Made by a program: the position numbers and the translations under genes. Under the pieces are notes generated by a model. It searched no databases, had not been told where the DNA came from, and was given only the letters and a program-made list of their open reading frames with translations. This document shows positions 21,759 to 34,047 of a stretch of 64,000 nucleotides of DNA, piece by piece. Source of the DNA: Rhabdophis nuchalis (taxonomy: Eukaryota; Chordata; Lepidosauria; Squamata; Natricidae); the NCBI GenBank assembly GCA_039707465.1, contig CM077643.1, forward strand, positions 44,582,605 through 44,646,604, read 5' to 3'. How positions within the stretch are numbered: the first letter of the stretch is position 1; each line of letters begins with the position of its first letter.

Positions 21759-22119
21759 TAAGTGCTACTGGGATTGCTAAAGTTGGTGAGATATGTATAG
21801 GTGTAAAGGGGCGATTTTCATATAGAAGGAGGCCTCCTAACGCTTGTATAATTCTAAACAACCAAACTGCATTGTCCAACCATTTTTAGCATTTTTCTGC
21901 TGTATGCATTTTCTTTGGAAAGGAAAAGGATTGAAGGTGTTGAAGAAAAGGGGTAACAAACAGAGAAAGATATCATCTGAATTACACTTAAGTGAGGCAG
22001 GATGATTGCACATGGATGTACATGCCCACACATCTGGAAGCAATTTTTTTAAATCCCAAGCGTTTAGGGCTAATCTGGACATGAAGATGAGAAATATGTT
22101 ATTACAGAACCTCTGGTAT

Positions 22120-23330
22120 TTATTTTAAAAGGGTCAATGCGTACAGGAAGGCAACCTCCACTGCAAACACCCAAAATGCCACAAACAAAGCTGCATCAGG
22201 ACACTTATTTGGGACACTCCATTGCAACACCATAGAGGCCAGAACAGTAGAACAAAAACACTTATACAAAGTTTTTGAGATAAACGGACACCTACAAAAC
22301 TTCATCTGAAGATGTCTACATACAAACAATACAAACACCCAAAGCAATACAACAACCACAACAAGAACAATAACGACCAGACGAATCACGATTTCCTATG
22401 TACAAGACATTTCAGAAATGACAGCAAGATTACTACGTCAACATGATCTTGCGGTAGCCCACAAAGCCACCTCAACTATCAGATGGACCCTGTTAAAACC
22501 AAAAGGGCAGATAGAAGCAAACCAAAGATTAAGCATCATATATCAAATCCAGTGTAGCAACTGTGAAAAGATTTATGTTGGCCAAACAGTTAGAAAACTA
22601 TCAACCAGACTGCCCAAACACTTCCTGGCTATCAAAAGACATGACCCACTATCCCTCATGTCCATCCATGAAAATTCAGAAGGACACAAATTTGATCTAA
22701 CCAGGACCACAGTTGTAACCCATGCGAAATCAATGAGAGAAAGAGAATTCCTCGAAATCTAGTTCTCCACCAATAAGTCAATAAGCAGACATATTGATAT
22801 CGATCCATTCGATCAATCGTTGAGAACGAGAAAACGTCATCAACCATGATCCCGAAGATAGCATTTAAAATGAACAAACAGGTATCACTAAGCAACACCA
22901 CCGCCAACAACAAAATCACACTGGGACCACGTCCCAGTAACAACAACCAGCCATTGAAACAGGCTGAAACCAGACCATGACTCAGCAGTATCTGAATAAA
23001 CAACACTAATTTACATCACACAGACAGTACATAAAACGAAAGATTTTATATCACAGTATTAACAGCCAGCCAATCAAACAGACCAAAGTCAGATCATGAC
23101 TCAAAAGTAGCCGAACAAACAGCATCCACACTTAATTTGCATCACATAAAAAGGTATTTAAAGACCAGTGCTCTGACAGACGAGCACAACTCAAAATGCA
23201 CTGACAATGTCTCCTCGAATAGTGATGCATCATTTGCAACTAAATTGCCAAGCTCGGAGCTCAGACCAACAGCCCAGCTAGCAACCTGAGCTACTTATAT
23301 TCAAATACATTTCAGGGTCAATGGCATTCT
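22120..23330 (+). pseudogene. Penelope-like element remnant with GIY-YIG endonuclease
   Basis: The reading at 22418-22762 encodes SIIYQIQCSNCEKIYVGQTV, then RKLSTR and KRHDPLSLMSIHENSEGHKF, ending SMREREFLEI. A Cys pair followed by IYVGQT is the Penelope-type GIY-YIG endonuclease core (IYQ ... YVG here). Penelope-like elements carry reverse transcriptase followed by this domain; the RT is missing here. Stops on both sides and the A/C-rich flank to 23,330 indicate a dead, truncated copy. Confidence 0.72.
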
Positions 23331-23504
23331 GGCTCTCTTGAAAATAAGGCCATGTAAGTTCCAAATCTACAGAATGATCTACTGGCTCTTAAGAAGCTGG
23401 GGGCAATAAAGCCCAGTCTTCAAGATTGGTACAAGATTGTTAAGCTATCAGTATTATAAGTGCTTGGACCTTACCAGTTTAATACAAAGCTGTAAAAAAT
23501 TGGA

Positions 23505-24630
23505 ATTTAATTTAATTTATTAAATTTCTATACCGCCCTTCTCCCTTCCGGGACTCAGGGCGGTGTACAGGCAGCAATAAAATCAGTGATATAAAATATA
23601 AAAATACATGAAATATATATTTAAAAATATATTAAATAATACGCCTGTTCTAAAACCATTAATGAAACCTACTAAAACCATTTAAAAAATTACACCAGGC
23701 CAGCAGCACGAAATAGATAGGTCTTCAAAGCCCGATGGAACAGGCTCAGGTCCGTGGTCGTGTGTAGGTCGGTGGGTAGGTCATTCCAGAGGGCAGGAGC
23801 CGCCACAGAGAAGGCTCTCCCCTGGGGGTCGCCAGCCAACATTGCCTGGCCGACGGCACCCTGAGGAGGCCCTCCCTGTGGGAGTGAACTGGACAGTGGG
23901 AGGTATTTGATGGCAGGAGGCGGTCTTGCAGGTAACCAGGTCCCTTGCCATGGAGCGCTTTAAAGGTAGTTACTAATACCTTGAAGCGCACCCAGAAAGC
24001 CACAGGCAGCCAGTGCAGCTCGTGCAGGAGAGGTGTCACATGGGAGCATCTAGGAGCTCTCAGGATCCCCTGCGCATTCTGAACTAACTGGAGCCTCTGG
24101 GTGCACTTCAAGGGAAGCCCCATGTAGGGAGCGTTGCAGTAGTCCAGGCGAGAGATGACGAGGGCTTGAGTGACCGTGCGTAAAGCGTCACGATCCAGAA
24201 AGGGGCGCAACTGGCGTATCAGGCGAACCTGATAAAAGGCCCCCCTGGCCATGGCTGTCATATGATCTTCTAGCGACAGCTGAGAGTCCAGGAGGACGCC
24301 CAAGTTGTGAGCCCTCTCTGTGGGGGCCAAAGACTCGCCCCCAATAGCCAGAGCTGGCACCAACTGGCTATATCGTGCCGCCGGAAGCCACAGCCACTCG
24401 GTCTTGGACGGGTTGAGTCGGAGCCTGTTTCTCCCCATCCAGACTTGCACAGCCTCCAGACACCGGGACATCACTTCCACGGCATCGTTGGGGTGGTCCT
24501 GGGTAGAGATGTACAGCTGAGTATCGTCAGCGTACTGGTGGAATTCTACCCCGAAACAATGGATGATCTCACCCAGCGGCTTCATATAAATGTTGAACAG
24601 GAGAGGCGAGAGGACCCCTGTGGATTGATG
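23505..24630 (-). pseudogene. L2-clade LINE, RT C-terminal half and 3' UTR
   Basis: Reverse frame 23746-24585 is open for 279 residues: EFHQYADDTQLYISTQD (catalytic YADD), RLNPSKTEWLWLP, LGVLLDSQLSLEDH, LDYCNAPYMGLPLK, WVRFKVLVTTFKALHG. The frame is lost near the C-terminus. The 3' UTR runs to ~23,505 with the ccgcccttctcccttccggg motif shared by all L2 copies here. 5'-truncated at ~24,630. Confidence 0.88.
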
Positions 24631-24676
24631 AGAACCAAACGACAGAAGAATCTTAATTTAGGTTGTGAGTCTGGAG

Positions 24677-24786
24677 TAGTGCTTTTCAACCTTGACAAGA
24701 ATTAAGATGTGTGGGCCTCAACTCCCAGAGTTCCTCACCAATGAGAGGTCCACACATCTTGCTAGGGTTAAGGTTGAGAAACACTG
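24677..24786. mobile_element. Foldback hAT-like MITE, diverged
   Basis: tagtgcttttcaaccttgac to aaggttgagaaacactg, with gtctggag / atctggag flanks (7 of 8). Confidence 0.75.
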
Positions 24787-25393
24787 ATCTGGAGTCTCAA
24801 AGACGCCTTTCCAAAAGGCCACTGGTATTTTCCTTTGGAAATGTTTTGTTTCTTACCCAAGAAGCTTCTCCAGTTCTGATCTGGAGTGTTGGAGGAGGGG
24901 CAGAAGGAAGAGCCTGGAGATGACAAGAGTCCTGTAGCCTGGCCCCAAAATCCTGCTGTACTTCCCTGATTGGTGGATGATTCTTCCATTGACTAACTTG
25001 ATTTTTCCATTTGACTAATGCAAAAGAGGAAGGGCAGCAAAGCCAGAGGAGTCAACCAAGTCTCCCGTGTGCATAATCTGGACAGCTCCATTTAGCAGTG
25101 AGTTAGAACAGAGCCAAGAGAAGCAGGATAGGGATTGCTTCTTGCTAAAGTAGCCCTTGGGCTTGGGTTTTTGTTTTTGTTTTTCAGTGCATCTAATCCC
25201 ATAAGCCTTCCTGACCCCTTTCTCCAGTTCTCCATGAAGTGCTAAGGAAATGCTGGAATAGATCTGCCAGGATTTGTCTTATTCCAAAGACACGCTCAGC
25301 TTGATGATTGTTCTGCTATCCAGCTGCTTGAGTTTACAGCTACCAAGCGAACGGTGTTATTAATGGGTTGATTAGGATTGAGTGTCCTCTACT
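24787..25393. other. Intergenic, unrecognised
   Basis: No family recognised. Confidence 0.4.
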
Positions 25394-25395
25394 AC

Positions 25396-25530
25396 AGGGG
25401 TCTCCAACCTTGGCAACTTTAAGTCTGAAGGACTTCAGCTCCCAGAATTCTCCAGCCAGCAAAGCTGGCTGGAGAATTCTGGGAGCTGAAGTCCTTCAGA
25501 CTTAAAGTTGCAGAGGTTGGAGACCCTTGA
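25396..25530. mobile_element. Foldback hAT-like MITE
   Basis: caggggtctccaaccttggc to gttggagacccttg around a central ccagccagcaaagctggctgg loop region. Flanks ctctacta / atctactg (6 of 8). End positions are approximate to 2 bp. Confidence 0.85.
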
Positions 25531-25842
25531 TCTACTGAGATTGATGACTGTTTTGGCTAATCAGAAGCCAGCTGAATGAAAGCAGTGATGTCAGGAAAAT
25601 GAGCAGGATGCTGTTCCTGTGGAAGTTGCTCCTTGACCAGGCTTCTGTTGTCTCCCCTTTGGGACAGCAGGAAGAGAAGTAAACCTTGAAGGGCCATGGC
25701 TCTCTTTATAGCTGAATATATATGGTGGCTTCCCTGAGGGAAGAGGAGCATTGGGCTATCTATCTTAAATAAAAGCTGAGGAAACAATTGCTTGAAACTC
25801 CAAAATATAAGAAATGCTTTAAATTAATTCAATATACCAGTA

Positions 25843-26234
25843 CAGGCAGTCCTCGATTTACAATAGTTCATTTAGTGACCGTTCAGAGTTATATCAGTAC
25901 TGTAAAATCTGACTTATGATTGTTTTTCACACGACCGTTGGAGCATCCCCATGGTCACGCGATCCAAATTCAGCCCCTTGGCAACAGACTCATATTTATG
26001 ACGGTTGCAGTGTCTCGGGGTCACATGATCACCTTTTGCGACCTTCTGACAAGCAAAATCAATGGGGGAGCCTGATTCACTTTCCGATTGTGTTACTAAC
26101 TTAATAACTGCAGTCATTCACTCATCAGTGGTATCAAGGAAGGTCATAAAATGGGGCAAAACTCACTTAACGACTGTCAGTTAGCAACCGAGAAATTTTG
26201 GGCTGAATTGTGGTCATAAGAAGAGGACTACCTG
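25843..26234. mobile_element. MITE (CAGGTAGTCCTCGACTTA family), nearly complete
   Basis: caggcagtcctcgatttaca to agaggactacctg, preceded by TA. Near-palindromic in plan, as in the other copies. Confidence 0.78.
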
Positions 26235-26599
26235 AATTTCTCAATCTCAGCAAGTTTAAGATCTAATTTCAGCTGCCAGAACATCCCAGCTGGCATGCAT
26301 TATGGGTTTCACGTTCTGTTAACCTCGCATGTATTGTTAAACCTTGGTTTCTACAAACACTGTTTTTAGTAAATCATGGTTTATGGTTTAGTATGTCAAT
26401 GCAAGTAGTTGAGATTTAGTCAATATCATAACTAAACTGCAGTTTAGGATTGTGTGTAAACCCTGTTGTTTGCTACATTCACATGATATGCTTACCCATA
26501 GATACTGTAACTTAAATATGTTTTGCTACATTAACCCATGACACCCACTGTCTCATGCTAGCAACGTGGGCTGGATCAACTCTAGACAGTTCATGTAGC

Positions 26600-26790
26600 C
26601 AGCCAGTTTGGTCTAGTGGTTTAAGATGATGGCTTAGAAACCAGGGGACCATGAATTCTAGTCCTGACTTAGGCATGAAAGCTGGCTGGGTGACTTTGGG
26701 CCAGTTACATTGAGCCCAATGCACTTCACAGCATTGTTGGGAAAACAGGAGGAGGAAGGAGCATTAATTATGTTTGCTGTCTTGATATAG
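26600..26790 (+). repeat. tRNA-derived SINE, 5' part
   Basis: ccagtttggtctagtggttt (A-box region) and attctagtcctgacttaggc (B-box region), then gctgggtgactttgggccag. Confidence 0.7.
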
Positions 26791-27430
26791 GATAGGATAG
26801 CATAGGATGGGATAGAATTCTTTATTGGCCAAGTGTGATTAGACACACAAGGAATTTATTTCTGGTGCGTAAGCGCTCAATACAAAAATAGTGATGGATC
26901 ATTAACATTGTCATTTTAAAATACATTCACCATAAAACACTTGATGCTACAGTTAGTCATGGTTACTAAATAAGCAATCAACATAAATCATACTAGGATA
27001 CTAAACAAACAATATAAATCATAAGATACAAACAACAAAGTTATAGGCATAAAAAGGTAAGGTTGAGATACGGCAGATGAGAATAATGATGGTAAACCTG
27101 CCTTTTTAGATAGTTTGACAGTTGTGGGAACAGACATTTATGGAGGTGCAGATGACAGACTCAATAATTCCTCTGTAGAACCGAATCAGCAGCTCTTGGG
27201 GCAGTTTGAGCTTCCTGAGTTGGCACAGAAAGAACATTCCTTGTTGTGCTTTTTTGATGATTTATTTGATGATATGTATCCATTTTAAGTCTTGAGATGC
27301 AACAGAACCTAGAAACCTGAAGGTATTTTCTGTTGCTACTGTGTTATTTAGTTTTATGAGTGGTGGTAGTGTAGGAGAGCTTCTCCTAAAATCTGCTATC
27401 ATTTCTACATTTTTTAAAATATACTTTACT
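26790..27430. repeat. Unclassified interspersed repeat (LINE-like)
   Basis: tctttattggccaagtgtga then ttagacacacaaggaattta; aagtgtgattaaacacacaa recurs at 52,167. I recognise it as repetitive but cannot name the family. Confidence 0.45.
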
Positions 27431-27519
27431 TATAAAATAATAAAGACAGGATAAAAGTCAAATAAATAGACTCTGTACATTAAGCCAAAATTTGGTCGTC
27501 TAGTCTGTGATTTATTTTA

Positions 27520-27998
27520 GACTGTAGGCACAGTCCCTACCCAGGTTTCAAGCAAAAACAGTGCAGAGAAGAGCAACAAAGGTGATTAGGGGACTGGAGG
27601 CTAAAACATGAAGAACGGTTGCAGGAACTGGGTATGTCTAGTTTAATGAAAAGAAGGACTAGGAGTGACATGATAGCAGTGTTCCAATATCTCAGGGGAT
27701 GCCACAAACGAGGGAGCAAAGCTATTCTCTAAAGCACCTGAGGGCAGGACAAGAAGCAATGGGGAGAAATTAATCAAGGAGAGAAGCAACCTAGAACTAA
27801 TGAGAAACTTTCCTGACAGAACAATTAATCAGTAGAACAACTTGCCTCCAGAAGTTGTGAATGCTCCAAAACTGGAAGTTTTTAAAGAAGATGCTGGATA
27901 TCTATTTGTCTGAAGTGGTGTAGGGTTTCCTGCCTAAGCAGGTGGTTGGACTTGAGGACCTCCAAGGTCCCTTCCAACTCTGTTATTCTATTCTATTC
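27520..27998 (+). repeat. CR1 LINE 3' part
   Basis: RT C-terminal region (gcagagaagagcaacaaagg ...) to ccttccaactctgttattct with two ATTCT units at the end. The octamer is gtgtaggg (27918-27925), empty. Confidence 0.85.
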
Positions 27999-28829
27999 AA
28001 AATATTTCCCAATGTGCCTTGGAATTATGACAACCCCTCAATTCAACCCTGTCCGAATGCAAAGCATGTGCCATTCTGCTGAGTTACAGGAACTTGTATT
28101 TCTGGTAGTAAATTATAATGAAGACCAATATTGCCAAGGATGCCTTGGAGAAAAGGACATAGTCCTTGCCAGTCAGAAAAGTTCCACATTGAGTACATTG
28201 TGGTTCCGCATGTCAAGGGCCTCTTATGATGTTTGTATTGTTTGTCTGTTACATCATTGCCCTGCGTTATAAATGTGATTCATCTGGCAAAAAGGAGGCC
28301 AATACACATTCAGGCCAATACTGTTTTTGACAGTTTTAATGGAGCTGTGTCATCCAGCCTGGCTGAAGGCCTGGCACATAAAATATAAAATATGAGTACT
28401 TTTTATGTTTGGAAAGATGAATCTTAAAAGCATTTACAAGCTCTTGGGGAACAATAGAAAATATATGGACATGTCGTGCATCTTCTTAACTGACTGACTG
28501 AGGTTTTAATCCTTAAAATTTAAGAGCCCAGAACACTCGATCGTAAACTTTAAATTCATTTCCCAACTTGATAGCTCTCCCATGTGTTGGATTTCAAATC
28601 CCCTAATCCCTAGCCAGTGAGTGAGAAAATAGCTTTTAATAGACATCTCTGCTTATTTTAATTCGTGTTATGAACTGCTAGACTCAATAGTTTGCATTCT
28701 AAAAAGTTATTCACAAGAGAAAAGTTGCCTATCCTTCATCTCCCTGCTTCCTAAGCAAAGTCAGGGGTGAGATACTTCTGAATAACATAGGATGTGATGA
28801 AGCTACAGGAGGAAGGAATGAAAAATATA
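27999..28829. other. Intergenic, unrecognised
   Basis: No family recognised. Confidence 0.4.
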
Positions 28830-28861
28830 CTGTATTTTTTAGAGTATAAGATGCTGCAGAT

Positions 28862-28969
28862 CAGAGGTTCCCAAACTTGGCAATTTTAAGACTTGTGGAC
28901 TTCAACTCCCGGAGAATTCTGGGAGTTGAAGTCCACAAGTTTTAAAGTTGCCAAGTTTGGGAACCTCTG
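28862..28969. mobile_element. Foldback hAT-like MITE nested in a MITE
   Basis: cagaggttcccaaacttggc to gccaagtttgggaacctctg; the loop is almost absent. Flanks ctgcagat / ctccagat (7 of 8). Confidence 0.88.
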
Positions 28970-29169
28970 CTCCAGATTATAAGACGCACCTAGCTTTTTT
29001 GGGGAGGAGAACAAAAAAAAAAAAATCTCCCTCTGCCTCCCAGCATCCATCTGGTATTCATCTGCCCCGTTTGCCGCCACCCATTTGCCACGGCCTGTTT
29101 GGAATGGCCTGTTCAGCGGCAACACAGCCTCTTCACCACTGCCGTTGCGGTCCATTTTAGAACAGCTGA

Positions 29170-29450
29170 TTGGCACTTATTTATTTATTTATTTATTTTA
29201 TTAAATTTATACCCCGCCCTTCTCCAAACGGACCCAGGGCGGCGCACAGGGATGTTAAAACACATATAAAACATATAAAATTTTAAAAAACTTATTCTAA
29301 TAGACCCTGCGCTAAAAACCGAATTTAAAAAACCCAAATTTAAAACTATCTAAGAGTCAGTAATGGGGGTTATGCTAGGCCGGCTAGATGGAATAGGTGT
29401 GTCTTCAGACACTTGCGGAAGAGGCGGAGGTCAGAGATGGTGCGGAGTTG
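29170..29450 (-). repeat. L2 LINE 3' end nested in a MITE
   Basis: (ATTT)n tail, then taccccgcccttctccaaac and the L2 3' UTR to gtcagagatggtgcgga. Confidence 0.75.
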
Positions 29451-30045
29451 CACCATCCCCCACTGCACTAACCCCCCCTCCACTACCCTGCCGCAATATT
29501 CGCTGTATAAGACACACCAAAATTTTCACCTATTTTTAGAGGGGTGCATCTTATGCACCAAAAAACACGGTACCTTCAATGAATGTGTTTGAATTAACAG
29601 AAATGTACAGCAAAAGGGGTATGGTGTGTTTTGGGGGGAGTCAGGCCCTATTAATCCATGGGATGCATTAAAAGAGATAGCCAATCAGTTGACAGATTTT
29701 AAAATGCCATTGACAGTTGGATCTCATTATATTTAAATGGGAGACCACCCAAAAATGTCAGCTAAAGACTACCCGGGGAATGAAAAAAAAATAAAATCTT
29801 AAAAGAAGGAAATGGCAACCATTTTCACTGTATTGCCAGGAAAACTACATGGTTGTGATCATGAGATCATTGGAAGCTGAAGCTGACTCAGAAGACTTTT
29901 AACATATGTTCAAAATTTGAACTGTATTGGTGAAATATGTTGTTTATATTAATTTGTAATATTAAAAATGTGTTTAAAGTCTGTTTTCTTCTTTTTGCAA
30001 ATTACAGAATGGATTTGTTACAAACCTTAACAGGTTCTTCTAGAC

Positions 30046-30521
30046 CAGGGGTGTCAAATTCACATCATCACGTCATTGTCACGTGACGTATTGTCAGAGT
30101 TCGTTGCATAAATTCAAATCCAAAAGCACACACAGATAACTGATGCAGCAGGAGTCATTAACTTCTTTATATACATAAGAATAGATGAATAAATGTACAA
30201 TAACAACAGATGGCTCCTCCAAGTAAACACAAGGCAGGAGAGTTACAGGCAAAACACAAGCAGTTAGTTTCATTTCAGCAGACAAGCACAGACAGACTGC
30301 TTAAAGTTTCTGTTTCAATTCTCTGCACAGACTCAGATCTGTTTAAGCTCCCATTGGCTGAATAGTTGCTATGCCTATTCATTGGCTGACCTTGTTACCA
30401 TGTCTCTCCCAGTCATGAATATTGTAACACGTATTGGGACTTTCCCCCCCTTCGCTAAACGGCGTGGGTGTGACAAGTGCTTGATGTATGCAGCCGATGG
30501 GCCAGGAGTTTGACAGCCCTA
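30046..30521. mobile_element. hAT-like MITE (CAGGGGTGTCAAA family) split by an LTR
   Basis: caggggtgtcaaattcacat and gagtttgacagcccta, flanks ttctagac / ctctagac (7 of 8). The unbroken copy is at 11,941. Confidence 0.85.
30092..30429. mobile_element. Solo LTR (family 2), perfect 5-bp TSD
   Basis: TGTCAGAGTTCGTTGC to GAATATTGTAACA; cgtat on both sides (30087-30091, 30430-30434). TG...CA ends, 338 bp, no internal genes. AATAAA in + and a TATATAAAG-like box in the reverse reading leave orientation open. Confidence 0.9.
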
Positions 30522-30817
30522 CTCTAGACTAAGAGTTCTAAGAGTACAAATCCTATGTATAGTATAGCCTTTATTGTCATTATACATCATGTATACAATG
30601 AAATTGGTTGGGTATGGGTACAGTATGTCCACAGGTATCCTGTTTTGGGCCCGCCCATTAAATTTTTAAATCAAGTGTTTTAACACCATGTCCTGAAAGC
30701 AAACCACTGACTTTTCAAATCACACTTCCCTGAATGCCATTGGACTCTTCGTTGGCCTTGAGATATTCTCAATAAAAAAGATGAGTGGCTGAAGTGTAGC
30801 ACTTCATTGGATAATAT

Positions 30818-31036
30818 AGCAGTAGCACTACCACTTATAAAGTGCTTCATGGTGGTTTACAGCCCTCTCTAAGCAGTTTACAGAGCCAGCACATTGCCCC
30901 CAACAATCTGGGTCCTCATTTTACCCACCTTGGAAGGATGAGTCAACCTTGAGCCTGATGAAATTTGAACTGCTGGCAGTCAGCAGAGTTAGCCTGCAAT
31001 ACTGCACTTTAACCACTGCGCCACCATGGCTCTTAT
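30818..31036 (-). repeat. Sauria-type SINE, reverse
   Basis: agcactaccacttataaagt to taaccactgcgccacc; same family as 2,548. Confidence 0.82.
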
Positions 31037-31524
31037 GCCTGCTTGTTCCCCCAAAAGACAAAGATAAGGCAGAGGGTGATATTTCCCTGAAGGTGGCACA
31101 GAGCAGCCTCATCAGTTTGTCTTCTAATAGATGGATGTTGTATCACAGTAAAGCTTCTATTGTAAAAGAAGCAGCCGAAGAGGCCCTCTGCTGGTGGTGA
31201 GGAAAGGACCTGCCAGTTGTTCAAGGAGTTACCAAAGTGACATTGACATTGCTGGATACTGATTCAGGTACTATTCTGAAAGGATCCCCAGAACAATGTG
31301 TTGTGCAACAACTGGAACAGATGCCTGTGCAGGCTAGTGCTGCCACCACCTCACAATTCATCACAAGAAGAAAGGATGTGAGAGCTTCTTGGAACATAGG
31401 AGATTTGAGTTAGATTAAAGGCACAGGAAGCACTTATTTACATAACCATCTAGTTAAACATAGGAATTAGAAGATGAGCTTTTTCTTCAACGGCTTCTGC
31501 TCTGTGGAACATCCTCCCTTCAGA
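31037..31524. other. Intergenic, unrecognised
   Basis: No family recognised; the 83-codon reading here begins inside the SINE. Confidence 0.35.
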
Positions 31525-31527
31525 GAT

Positions 31528-31757
31528 TAAGGTAAAGGTTCCTCTCGCACCTATGTGCTAGTCGTTCCCAACTCTAGGAGGCGGCGCTCATCTCCTTTTC
31601 AAAGGCGAAGAGGCAGCGCTGTCCAGAGATGTCTCCATGGTCTTGTGGCTGGCATGACTAAATGCTGAATTGAAGGCACATGGAACATTGTTACCTTCCC
31701 ACCAAAAAGGTGGTCCCTATTTTTCTATGTGCTTTTGAACTGCTAAATTGGCAGACA
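31528..31757 (-). repeat. Bov-B LINE 3' end, partial
   Basis: aaggtaaaggttcctctcgc then gtgctagtcgttcccaactc to ttgaactgctaaattggcag, as at 3,352 but stopping earlier. Confidence 0.82.
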
Positions 31758-32640
31758 TTGTAGTACAATGAGATCCTAAATCAGTAGATTAACATGGAAA
31801 TAAAATACCTCCCAAGGAAAACATGTTTGACTGATCCTGGTGTAAAATTGAACACAACACTAAGGTGGGTAGACCAAAACATGCAATGAGTTGGATGCAG
31901 GGTGTACTTAATGAAATCCTCCTAGTGTGTTTTAATGTAAGACTCAGACTTATTTATAAAGAGCAATCATTGTGTCAGGAATATGAACCATTTAGCAACT
32001 CTGGAAATACAAGTAAGAAGAAACTCAAAGCTCTGAAGTTTGGGGAATTAGCAAGATACTTAACTGCCGGATTTTTGGATGGAAGCAAAGATTCTTCCTG
32101 TGTATCTTGCATAGGATTCTTCCTATACAAGATAGCTATTAAACTGAAGAACTTCAGTTTAATAAAGCCTTATTATTGAGCCTTATTTATGCCAATGAGT
32201 CACAGGCAAAAAACCCTTTAAAAATCTTTTACTGCTGGTGCTGGGAAACAGTCATATAGTAATTAGAAAATGTTTTTGACAAAAGCCTGGGGAATCTCCA
32301 AAATCTTATAAAGAGCTGGAGATGGTTGACAGGGTAAGGAGAAGATCTCATCTCCATGCCATCTGTCGTCGTGGTTCTACTTTTTATATAGCTTTTTTTT
32401 AATGTGAGAAGGGTGGAATGTAAGTTTAATTAATAGGTAAAAGGCAGCTGCACGATGATTGAGCAGGGACCCGGCAAAAATGAGGATCTTAAATACCAAT
32501 TAGGTATTTTAGTTCTGTTTTATTTATTCAATTTCTATAGCTACCCAACTCAACGAAGTAACCTGAGTAGCTTACCATTTTAAAATTATAAAACAACTAA
32601 ACAATTTTAAAAAACACTAAAACAATCAAGACACCCACAA
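31758..32640. other. Intergenic, unrecognised
   Basis: A 104-codon open reading (31865-32179) has no recognisable domain. Possibly the upstream part of the retroelement at 32.7 kb, unproven. Confidence 0.35.
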
Positions 32641-32689
32641 AATAAATGGAGGAAAAATTATTTCAGAAGCAACAGAAATTATTTTAATT

Positions 32690-33000
32690 ATGTCAGGAGC
32701 AGTAGAGATGAACTATTCTGAGCATTTCAAGGGCCAGATAGGACCGAATCAAGAAATTTTAATAGAGGTGCAGATGGCTGCTAAAACAGCCCAACATTCA
32801 CAAAGTCCTATAGAAAGGAAATCCTATGTGCACTTTGTCTCGCGATCAATGCAATTTCTATCAGTACAGCAGACGGACTCTAGATGCACGAACTGCGGAA
32901 AAAGACAAACAAAAATCGGGATGCACTTGCCAAGATGGAAGAATGCCACAAATGTAAGAAAATGGGTCATTTGGTAGCTATCTGTTATGCTTGACTGATG
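32690..33000 (+). pseudogene. Retroelement gag remnant with zinc knuckles
   Basis: One frame has CTNCGK near 32,886 (a decayed first knuckle). A shifted frame just downstream (32,942-32,983) has CHKCKKMGHLVAIC, a CX2CX4HX4C knuckle. Two adjacent knuckles of this kind are typical of Ty3/gypsy-type or related gag proteins. The frameshift and absence of downstream pol make it a dead copy. Confidence 0.6.
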
Positions 33001-33556
33001 AGAGTAGTTGCAAAACATGTTGATACCAATGAGCATTTCACTTCGAAACCAAGTGCATGTTTGGATGATCTGTCAAATTCTGAGAAGCATTTGTAAACTA
33101 ATGGCTATAAAAGTCTTCTAAAATTAATTCAGGAGTTGATATGATGATTAATTCAGAATTTGTCCTCAGGAGCTTTCGGGGAATGTCCCATCCTCATACC
33201 CTAGTAGGCCATAAGAGCTAAAATGTACTACCACATACCCTAGTAGGCCATAGTAGTAATATGTACATGATCAGATCACTTACCACTAACCAGTACAGAG
33301 AATAGAAATAGGAAACTATGTGCTACATGTTCAGAAAAACGTTCTTTTGAACCAAGACATCATCTGTTCCATCAGGAACTCTGCCCAGAAGAACTGTGGA
33401 GATTCTCAATCATCCAGGCCGTGGTTGTCCCAAAGGTGCTTTTCAAAAGGCAAATGGACTTCCTTGGTTTTTTCCTTGAAGATGCTTAGCTTCTCATTGA
33501 AGAAGCTTCTTCAGAAGTAACAAGGGTACACAAAAGATTCCTCCAATAACATAAGG

Positions 33557-33762
33557 CAGTGATGGCTAACCTTTTCGGCACCGAGTGCCGAAACGGGAGT
33601 GCGCGTGCATGTGTGTGCCAGAGTGCAGGAACCCAGAAAAGAGCAGCTGGCTAGTGCAAATGCGTGTAACGGAACCCTGAAGAGCAGGCGATGGCACGTG
33701 TGCCCACAGAGAGGGCTCTGTGTGCCACCTCTGGCACGCATGCCATTGGCTTGCCATCATGG
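33557..33762. mobile_element. hAT-like MITE (CAGTGATGG family), 206 bp
   Basis: cagtgatggctaaccttttc to cattggcttgccatcatgg; flanks acataagg / acagaagg (7 of 8). Not in CR1. Confidence 0.85.
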
Positions 33763-34047
33763 ACAGAAGGAAACAGAAGAAGCTGTTCCATCTACACTAC
33801 CAAAGGGGTGTCAGTCATGCTAGTCCCCATAGTAAGAGCAGAAATGATAAGGATGGGCTAATGGGGATGGGAATTAAACCAGTCAGTATAGCAAAACATA
33901 CTGTTGCATCATTTGCCAATGCACAGACCGGATTTCAACAAAGTGATGAAAAAAGATACACCCTCCAGAATATAAATCATACTCTTCTTGTGGGTGTTTT
34001 GTACTTTCCTTTTTGATATTACTGACTGGATTTTGGCAAATACAGTT

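Larger units (their letters stand above)
28830..29570. mobile_element. TA-flanked MITE with two nested insertions
   Basis: ctgtattttttagagtataa to caccaaaaaacacgg with TA flanks. Interrupted by a foldback MITE (28862-28969) and by an L2 3' end (~29170-29450). Confidence 0.78.

Noticed and set aside
22418..22762. GIY-YIG reading as a domesticated nuclease gene
   Set aside because: Stops on both sides, no start context, no splice sites, and a typical Penelope-like sequence.
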